DNA of 29,786 nt from Coriobacteriaceae bacterium. Lineage in GTDB: Bacteria > Actinomycetota > Coriobacteriia > Coriobacteriales > UMGS124. The notes below the pieces were generated by a model. The model did not search any database and had not been told where the DNA came from. It was given only the letters and a program-made list of their open reading frames with translations. Within the stretch, counting starts at the first letter, position 1, and each line of letters opens with the position of its first letter. Of the stretch, positions 24,143 through 29,786 are shown in pieces. The position numbers and the translations under genes are program-made. Location: assembly GCA_019420325.1 (NCBI GenBank), contig JAHZHK010000027.1:1-29786 (forward strand), in the 5' to 3' direction.

Positions 24143-25885
24143 TTACATCGCGGCGAGGGCGGCGCGGCCGGCGATGGTGCCGGTGTAGCAGCTCGTGCCC
24201 ACGCCTGTGCCCGAGCAGGGGTAGGCGTTGTCGAACACGTTGCCGAAGATGAGCTCGCCGGCGGCGTGCAGGCCCTCGATGGGCTGGCCGTCAGCGTCGA
24301 GCACGGCGCAGTCGGCGTCAACCTTGAGACCAGGGATGGAGCCGATGAAGAGCGGTCGCTTGACGACGCAGTAGAACGGGGCCTGCGATACGCCAGCCTC
24401 CTCGGCGGTCTTCGCGAGGGCGTCGGCGTCGATGCCCTGGTCGTCGGCCAGCTCGGCGAGGGTGTCGTACTTGGAGGCCAGACCGGCGTCGGTAGCCTTC
24501 TCAAAGCGCTCAGCCACGTCGCTCGTGGCGTCGGCGATGCCATAGCCGCAGGCACCGTCCTGGTCGAGCAGCAGGCGCAGCGTCTTGCCGTAGAAGGCGT
24601 CCTCCATGCCGAAGAGCTCGCCCTGAGCGTTCACGGTGATGGGCGTGTGCCACACGAGGTTGCCGAACTCGCCGTAGTAGCCCAGGCCCGGGTTCAGGCC
24701 GAAGAGGCCCATCATGCCCTCACCCACGATCTGCGCGCCGAGCTCCTGCGCCATGACCAGGCCGTCGCCGGTGCTGCCTGCGCCTGTGAAAGCGAAGGCG
24801 TCGGTGTAGTCGGGCGCGTACTGCTCGATGAGGTCGGAGTTACGCGTGAAGCCGCCGCAGGCCAGCACAACCTGCTCGGCATGCACAGTGTAGGTGCTCG
24901 TGAGGTCCTCGACCTCGACGCCCTTCACGGCGCCGTCCTCAACGACCAGGCCCGTGACCTTGCTGTTCGTGCGGATCTCGGCGCCGTCCTGCTCGGCGCG
25001 CGTCGCCATGAAGTCGGCCACGCCGCTCGCGCCAGTCTCCCAGGCACTGCCCACGCCCGCGGTGCTCCAGAAGCACGTGAGCTTGGCCTGCGGGTTGCCC
25101 AGTGTGTAACCCGACGCCGTAACGGGCAGGCCCCAGTCGTAGAGGTAGTCGAACGTCTCGCCGCTCACGTCGTGGATGTTGTTCATGAGGTCGGTGTTGA
25201 GTTCGGAGGGGGCGCTCCAGTCGCTCATAAAGGAGATGTAGTCCTCAGCGGAGCAGTCGGCTCCCACACGCTCGTTGGCCTGCGAGCCCATGGCCCACAG
25301 ACCGCCGCCGCACACGCGGGTGCTGCCGCCCACATAGGCGAGCTTCTCGAGCACCAGCACGCTTGCGCCCTCACGGCCTGCGGCGATGGCCGCCGCCATG
25401 CCCGACATGCCGCTACCCACGACAACCAGGTCGAACTCCTCGTCGTCGGCCTTGTCCTTGGACTGGGCGGCGCCGCTTCCCTTCTGGAAGGGGGTCGTGT
25501 CGACGCCGGCGGCCTCAAGGGCGTCGGAGATGCCGCGCAGCACGGCCGAGCTCGTGACCGTGGCGCCGGCGACGGTGTCGACCTCGATGTTCTGCTGCTC
25601 GACGACGCGGGCGCAGATGCTGTCGATGGCGGCGTCGCGGATAACAGGCGAGTCGACGACATCGAGCACGTCGACACGGACGATAGCGCCGCCCTCAAGT
25701 GTGACAAACACCTCGATATCGCCCTTCATGCTCGCCTCGGTGGCGGAAAAAACCTGCTGGGCGGCGTCACCCTCGGCGGCGTGGGCCGCGACGGGCGCAA
25801 GGAAGGCCGCGTCAAGCGCAGCGGCGCCAGCGGCACCCACAAAGGCATGCCTCGAGACTGCGGATGCGGAGTTGAGACCGGACAT
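24143..25885 (-). CDS. Exported FMN-binding-domain / FAD reductase fusion
   Basis: 580 residues from the ATG at 25885; the ATG two codons earlier is too close to the AAAGGG ribosome site. The signal-like N-terminus has SRHAFVGAAG where a Tat motif SRRxF is expected. An FMN_bind domain (about 45-115) carries the flavinylation motif DTVAGATVTS, whose final Thr would be linked to FMN by an ApbE transferase. After a Lys/Asp linker comes the FAD domain (LVVVGSGMSGMAAAIAAGRE, GGSTRVCGGGLWAMGSQ) ending in GELIFGNVFD and GTIAGRAALAAM. Such FMN-FAD proteins receive electrons outside the membrane and reduce small organic acceptors. The canonical fumarate Arg is not seen. It heads a two-gene operon. Confidence 0.9.
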   Translation of the reverse strand: MSGLNSASAVSRHAFVGAAGAAALDAAFLAPVAAHAAEGDAAQQVFSATEASMKGDIEVFVTLEGGAIVRVDVLDVVDSPVIRDAAIDSICARVVEQQNIEVDTVAGATVTSSAVLRGISDALEAAGVDTTPFQKGSGAAQSKDKADDEEFDLVVVGSGMSGMAAAIAAGREGASVLVLEKLAYVGGSTRVCGGGLWAMGSQANERVGADCSAEDYISFMSDWSAPSELNTDLMNNIHDVSGETFDYLYDWGLPVTASGYTLGNPQAKLTCFWSTAGVGSAWETGASGVADFMATRAEQDGAEIRTNSKVTGLVVEDGAVKGVEVEDLTSTYTVHAEQVVLACGGFTRNSDLIEQYAPDYTDAFAFTGAGSTGDGLVMAQELGAQIVGEGMMGLFGLNPGLGYYGEFGNLVWHTPITVNAQGELFGMEDAFYGKTLRLLLDQDGACGYGIADATSDVAERFEKATDAGLASKYDTLAELADDQGIDADALAKTAEEAGVSQAPFYCVVKRPLFIGSIPGLKVDADCAVLDADGQPIEGLHAAGELIFGNVFDNAYPCSGTGVGTSCYTGTIAGRAALAAM

Positions 25886-26269
25886 CTTCATACCCTTTCT
25901 CTCACGGCGCCGCACTCCCCTGCAGGCGGCGCTCCCTTGGAAGAACACGACCTCATTATTGATGCGCACAAGCGGCATGAAAATCGCGGGTTTCGATAGT
26001 TGGAGGCACGTGGGAGCAGCGTGAGCAGGTGTGGAAAAATGGGCTTTGAGCTGCTAAGATGTAATGAATGGTTTGAGCTCTGGGGTGGTTGGGACCCGCC
26101 TGGCCGACACTTGAGGCACGACGTGTCGAAAATCGATAGGTGCACTTGGGGGCACAGACGCCGACAATGGACGGGCGGCCGCCTGGCGCAGCTGACAGGC
26201 ACGCATGGCAGCACGCGACGGCATCGAGTTGGGCGGGTGCCAAAGCACTTGGGCGAGAACGGGGGCACT
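25886..26269. promoter_or_regulatory. Divergent control region, flavoprotein operon / Fic-like gene
   Basis: 384 bp with no credible gene. A good promoter for the flavoproteins lies on the minus strand: TTTTCA (25978-25983), 17-nt spacer, AATAAT (25955-25960). TTTGAGCT repeats at 26045-26052 and 26072-26079 (27 bp apart), and a dyad CGACAC-12-GTGTCG spans 26105-26128. These are candidate operators for the Fic-like regulator. Confidence 0.5.
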
Positions 26270-27682
26270 ATGGCTGGAAATGACGAGCAGGCCTGGGCAC
26301 AGGGCAAGACGGTCGACAAGGGCCCGGTTGGCGGCCCCATGGCGGACGGCGCCGCCGTGACGAGAGCGACCGCTGCAACCGACCTACCATCGACGGCCCC
26401 CTTGCTCGCTCCCGTGAACGACGAGCGGTTCGAGTGCCTGCTCGCGAGGCTGGCCGAGCGCGGCATGTCGCGCGAGGAGTTCGACCGGCTGGACGCGCGC
26501 GAGATGCCGCAGGGCATGACCCGCAACGAGGCCTGGCGGGCTCTCGCGCAGATTCGCCGCTGTCAAGCCGTCCATTACCGCGACCCGCTGTACGTGGGCG
26601 GTGTACGCGCCGACGACTGGTTCTACCCCACGCACCGCATCAACCGTCTGCTGCGCGAGCTGGGCATGCGTACCTGCTCGGGCTCGCGACTCGACGCGGC
26701 TCTCAGCGAGCGGCACGGCCGGCGCCTCGTGGCGCGCTCCCTCGTACAGGAGACGGTGGCGACGCTTCGCTGCGACGGGCTCGACATCGACGAGGAGGCC
26801 GCACGCGACGTTATCTCGGGCGCGCGCGAGGCGAGCGGCACGGTGGAGCGCCTGGCCCTCAACATGCACGGCCTGCTCGTGGGGATGCTCGACGGCGAAG
26901 CGAAGCCCATCACGCCCGAGCTTGTCGAGAGCATGTATGCCCAGCTCATGGAAGATGTCGACGACACATCGTTCGCCTCGCGCACGCCCTGGGGCGACGA
27001 GTGGCCCGACGACCCGATGCCACGCGAGAAGGCGATAGCCCAGCTGTGCGGCATGGCCAGCGGTGCGCTCGCCGACCCCGTCGAGCACCCAATAAGCGTC
27101 TCCCAGCGCCTCGTGTGCAAGCTTTGGAAGACGACACCCTTCCCCACCTGCAACTACGTGATGGGCAGCCTGCTGCATCGCCTGCACATGAAGCTGAGCG
27201 GCTACCCCGTGTTCGTCTACGTGCCCTCCTCGAGCGCCACTCTCGCCTGGAAGTGCGGCAACCGCTCGGGCGAGGGCGTGGTTCCCTACGCAAGCTCGGG
27301 CATTGTCGAGGGGACGAGCCGCGAGTGGACGCTCTACTGGGAGTCGTGCCTGCACATCCTGCTCGACGAGGTGGACCGGCTCGAGGCGCAGGTGCTGCGG
27401 CTTAAGGAGCTCGACGACCGGCTGCTCGCCCGCCTGGCCGAGGACCGCTCGTTCAACCACCGCCAGCGCGACGTGCTGCGCCGTGCCATCCTCGTGCCCG
27501 AGAGCACGTTTCGCATCGAAGAGCACCGCCGCACCTACGACCTGGCCTATTCCACGGCCCGCCAGGACCTGACCGCCCTCATGGAGCGTGGCCTCCTCGA
27601 GATGCGCTATGAGGGCAAAGCTCAGGTCTTCACCAGCCGCTTCGACATGAAGGGCGCACTGGGCAGGAGGTACGGGGTGTAA
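26270..27682 (+). CDS. Degenerate Fic-fold protein with C-terminal winged helix (putative regulator)
   Basis: 470 residues from the ATG at 26270 (GGGGGC upstream); the longer frame from 26000 adds non-protein-like sequence. The central part follows a Fic protein: a helix SLVQETVATLRCDGLDI where Fic proteins have the inhibitory (S/T)-x3-E-(G/N) helix, and TTPFPTCNYVMGSLLHRLHM then KLSGYPVFVYVP where they have HPFx(D/E)GNGRxGRLL. Catalytic His is Thr289, the acidic residue Thr293, the glycines Cys294 and Tyr296, and the Arg Val297; only Pro-Phe and Asn remain. The C-terminus is a winged helix (FRIEEHRRTYDLAYSTARQD, LTALMERGLLEMRYEGKAQV). AMPylation is very unlikely. Divergent position suggests it controls the flavoprotein operon. 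Confidence 0.75.
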   Translation: MAGNDEQAWAQGKTVDKGPVGGPMADGAAVTRATAATDLPSTAPLLAPVNDERFECLLARLAERGMSREEFDRLDAREMPQGMTRNEAWRALAQIRRCQAVHYRDPLYVGGVRADDWFYPTHRINRLLRELGMRTCSGSRLDAALSERHGRRLVARSLVQETVATLRCDGLDIDEEAARDVISGAREASGTVERLALNMHGLLVGMLDGEAKPITPELVESMYAQLMEDVDDTSFASRTPWGDEWPDDPMPREKAIAQLCGMASGALADPVEHPISVSQRLVCKLWKTTPFPTCNYVMGSLLHRLHMKLSGYPVFVYVPSSSATLAWKCGNRSGEGVVPYASSGIVEGTSREWTLYWESCLHILLDEVDRLEAQVLRLKELDDRLLARLAEDRSFNHRQRDVLRRAILVPESTFRIEEHRRTYDLAYSTARQDLTALMERGLLEMRYEGKAQVFTSRFDMKGALGRRYGV

Positions 27683-27695
27683 GGGGAGGCGCAAG

Positions 27696-27965
27696 CTAAC
27701 GCGTCTCAGCCAAATTCTCCCGGCGGTACTCGTCAACGATGAACGCGTGGCTTTCCGACCACATGAGCGTCGCCGGGGCCTGCACCGAGGTCAAGGTCCA
27801 AGACTTGACAAACGCCCGATAGGCATCGTCGAACGTCGAGCCGTCTTCCTTGGCAGGCAGCTCCACAACAAAATGAATCTTGTCGTAGACATCCATGGTG
27901 ATGTCCATGCCCTTGTAGGCATACTTGCTCGTCAACCGGATACCTCGGGGTGGGCGGATAACCAT
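27696..27965 (-). CDS. Hypothetical protein, 89 residues
   Basis: I do not recognise this family. The protein is small and soluble, mixed alpha/beta in appearance (YDKIHFVVELPAKED, FDDAYRAFVKSWTL, ESHAFIVDEYRREN), with no signal peptide or membrane segment. The ATG at 27965 has a poor ribosome site; the ATG at 27908 (MDITMDVYDK), preceded by AAGGG, is an alternative giving 70 residues. It is convergent with the Fic-like gene with only 13 nt between stops, and no terminator is evident there. Confidence 0.6.
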   Translation of the reverse strand: MVIRPPRGIRLTSKYAYKGMDITMDVYDKIHFVVELPAKEDGSTFDDAYRAFVKSWTLTSVQAPATLMWSESHAFIVDEYRRENLAETR

Positions 27966-28187
27966 CAGCTAACTTCAAACTGTATGCTATTGGACCCTCG
28001 CCCGGTCAAGCTGGCCCAGTGCCCGCGCGACCCGCCTAACGCAGCCTGCGTTTTTCCTGCTTCTTTACGCCCGGATGCGACTTGCAGGCGTATGCTGAAT
28101 AGGTTTGCGTTTTCAGCTTGGCACCATCATGGCGCCTGACCAAAACGAGTCTCGCGATCACGTCGAGACCGCCAAGAAAGGACTCCC
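27966..28187 (+). promoter_or_regulatory. Intergenic region before the foldase gene
   Basis: 222 bp without a gene. A short hairpin AACGCA-GCC-TGCGTT (28038-28052) is followed by TTTCC, a small terminator or leader element. TATGCT at 28091-28096 could be a -10, but no matching -35 is visible. Confidence 0.35.
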
Positions 28188-29684
28188 ATGCACAAGAACG
28201 GATTTCTCACCCTTTCGCGCCACCACGCACGACTCGTCGCGCTGCTCCTCGCCGGCGCCCTCGTGACGCCCATGATTTCCGGCTGCGGCGCCGACGCCTC
28301 CACGGCCGACAACTCTGGCGAGCAGGCCGAGACCACGGCAACGCAGGTCACCAAGTCCGACACGAGCGCAACGACCGACACGCAGGAAGCCCCGACGTTT
28401 GACTTCAGCGCAGGCATCGACGAGAACGGCCACTGGACGGGCGTCAAGGCACTTGACTACGTGAAGCTGCCCAGCGATTACAAGTCGATTTCCATCCCCG
28501 CCTCTGAGGTGACGCCCACCGACGAAGAAGTCCAGTCGATGATTTCCTCGATCACCTCGGGATATGCGACTCTTGAGCAGGTGACCGACCGCGCTGTGGC
28601 CGATGGCGACACCGTCAACATCGACTACGTTGGCAGCGTCGACGGCACGGAGTTTGAGGGCGGTTCGACCCAGGGCAACGGCACCGTGGTCACCATTGGC
28701 GTCACCCAGTACATCGACGACTTCCTCGACCAGCTCGTGGGCCACAAGCCCGGCGAGACCTTCGACGTCAACGTCAAGTTCCCCGAGGAATACGGCGTCG
28801 AAGAGCTCAACGGCAAGGATGCTGTGTTCTCTGTCACCATCAACTACATCCAGGAGACGAAGCAGCCCGACGTCACCGATGAGTGGGTCGAAAAGACCCT
28901 CAAGGACAAGTACGGCTGGACGACCGTCGCCGAGATGGACAAGGAAATCAGGGACGGCCTGCAGTACAAGCACTCCGCCGACTACGTGCGCAGCTACGTT
29001 CTGGAGAACTCCGAGGTCAGCGAGATTCCGGCTTCGATTGTGGACCAGCAGGCCGCGCAGCTTGTGTATCAGTACGAGTATTACGCCAACATGTATGGAA
29101 CCGATCTCGCGAGCTTCCTCAAAATGTCCGCTGGCGTTGAGACCACCGACGAGCTCGTAGAGAAAAACAAGGAGAGCCTGGCAGACGCCGCAAAGGTGTA
29201 CCTCGTGTTCCAGGCGGTTGCCGAAGACGCCGGCATTGAGGTGACATCTGACGAGCTCACGAACTACCTCACCTCGGTCAGCGGCAACTCTGACACCGCC
29301 AGCCTTGAGGCGAAATACGGCAAGGGCTACCTCGCACTTCAGGCCCTCGTGCAGAAGACCGGCGAATACCTGGTAAGCCAAGCAGTTGTCACGGACGACG
29401 CCAGTGCCGCCAATGCCGAGAAGGCAGAGAACGCGAACGCCGATACGGACACGAAGGCTGACTCTGACGCCGTATCCGACAAGAAGGCCGATACAGATAC
29501 GACAGAAGACGCCTCAGGCAAGGACGCCGCCGCCGACAAGAGCGGCGATTCCACGGCCAAGGACTCCGATACCTCGTCGGACAAAAAGTCCGATACTGTA
29601 GGCAAGGATTCCGGCACCGAAAAGAATGCCGACACGACGAGCAAGGATTCCGGCTCGGACGCCAACACGAAGGCCGCAAAGTAG
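28188..29684 (+). CDS. Trigger-factor-like FKBP lipoprotein foldase
   Basis: 498 residues. The N-terminus is a lipoprotein signal with lipobox M-I-S-G-C near residue 32, so it is anchored on the outer face of the membrane. After a Thr-rich linker comes an FKBP-type prolyl isomerase core (DGDTVNIDYVGSVDGTEFEG, GFK-like VGHKPGETFDVNVKFPEEYG, LNGKDAVFSVTINYI), then a trigger-factor C-terminal helical chaperone domain (DVTDEWVEKTLKDKYGWT, IPASIVDQQAAQLVYQYEYY). It probably folds exported proteins, in the way PrsA-type lipoproteins do. The last 95 or so residues are an Asp/Lys/Ser/Thr/Ala tail with repeated SDKK and KDS words, perhaps spanning the cell wall. AAAGGA precedes the ATG. Confidence 0.9.
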   Translation: MHKNGFLTLSRHHARLVALLLAGALVTPMISGCGADASTADNSGEQAETTATQVTKSDTSATTDTQEAPTFDFSAGIDENGHWTGVKALDYVKLPSDYKSISIPASEVTPTDEEVQSMISSITSGYATLEQVTDRAVADGDTVNIDYVGSVDGTEFEGGSTQGNGTVVTIGVTQYIDDFLDQLVGHKPGETFDVNVKFPEEYGVEELNGKDAVFSVTINYIQETKQPDVTDEWVEKTLKDKYGWTTVAEMDKEIRDGLQYKHSADYVRSYVLENSEVSEIPASIVDQQAAQLVYQYEYYANMYGTDLASFLKMSAGVETTDELVEKNKESLADAAKVYLVFQAVAEDAGIEVTSDELTNYLTSVSGNSDTASLEAKYGKGYLALQALVQKTGEYLVSQAVVTDDASAANAEKAENANADTDTKADSDAVSDKKADTDTTEDASGKDAAADKSGDSTAKDSDTSSDKKSDTVGKDSGTEKNADTTSKDSGSDANTKAAK

Positions 29685-29720
29685 ATTCGTTCTCCCAGTC
29701 TTCGACACGCAGCATTGATG

Positions 29721-29762
29721 GGGCGGCCCAACCAGGCACATGGTTGGGCCGCCCTTCTTGTT
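29721..29762 (+). terminator. Terminator after the foldase gene
   Basis: GGGCGGCCCAACCA (29721-29734) pairs perfectly with TGGTTGGGCCGCCC (29741-29754) across a 6-nt loop, followed by TTCTTGTT. The last 24 nt of the window hold nothing recognisable. Confidence 0.9.
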
Positions 29763-29786
29763 GGCTGTCTTGGGTGGATGCAGCTA

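Noticed and set aside
24098..25999. 633-codon plus-strand open frame opposite the FMN/FAD reductase
   Set aside because: Antisense shadow. The minus-strand protein has complete FMN and FAD motifs, while this one has His/Ala/Gly/Val-rich sequence without any family match.
1..29786. tRNA, rRNA, CRISPR array, insertion sequence or integrase
   Set aside because: I looked for cloverleaf-like segments, regularly spaced repeats, and transposase or integrase motifs in the translations and found none that I could support.

Overview
The window looks like chromosomal DNA of a high-GC anaerobic actinobacterium of the class Coriobacteriia, most likely the family Eggerthellaceae (an Eggerthella, Gordonibacter, Slackia or Adlercreutzia relative). 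The reasons are the mix of genes: several exported FAD-dependent reductases, a DMSO-reductase-type molybdoenzyme operon, and two LuxR-type regulators with large multi-spanning membrane domains, one beside an intact flavoprotein reductase and one beside a decayed one. This assignment is inference from gene content; there is no rRNA here to confirm it. High GC produces very long open frames opposite real genes, and these are left out.

Layout. 1-5050: a DUF5131 (phage Gp37/Gp68-like) protein, then a membrane LuxR regulator divergent from a Tat-exported flavoprotein. Two copies of a double-hairpin repeat sit at the gene ends here. 5100-7500: a small membrane ORF resembling holin-like toxins, a TtcA-type tRNA thiolase and an AIM24-family protein. 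7500-10400: an MFS exporter, a truncated HsmA-like membrane gene preceded by a cluster of GAACAT half-sites, and a TetR regulator.

10397-19133 (all minus strand): the dominant unit. Read in transcription order it is dmsA-like catalytic subunit, dmsB-like ferredoxin subunit, TorD-family chaperone, a sensor kinase with a periplasmic c-type heme motif, an OmpR-type response regulator, a LuxR regulator with about 12 membrane segments, and a wrecked flavoprotein reduced to its signal peptide and C-terminus. The enzyme, its maturation factor and three regulatory proteins appear to form one respiratory module. No DmsC-type membrane anchor is present.

19500-22700: a Tat-exported two-domain beta-rich protein with a small HTH protein, thioredoxin, and a cation diffusion facilitator. 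22850-27690: a two-gene flavoprotein operon (one protein FAD only, the other FMN-binding domain plus FAD) divergent from a regulator-like protein. That protein has a recognisable Fic fold whose AMPylation motif is destroyed, followed by a winged-helix tail; it is the most unusual gene in the window. 27690-29786: a small unknown protein and a trigger-factor-like lipoprotein foldase with a long Lys/Asp/Ser/Thr tail, closed by a strong terminator. No tRNA, rRNA, CRISPR array, transposase or integrase was seen.
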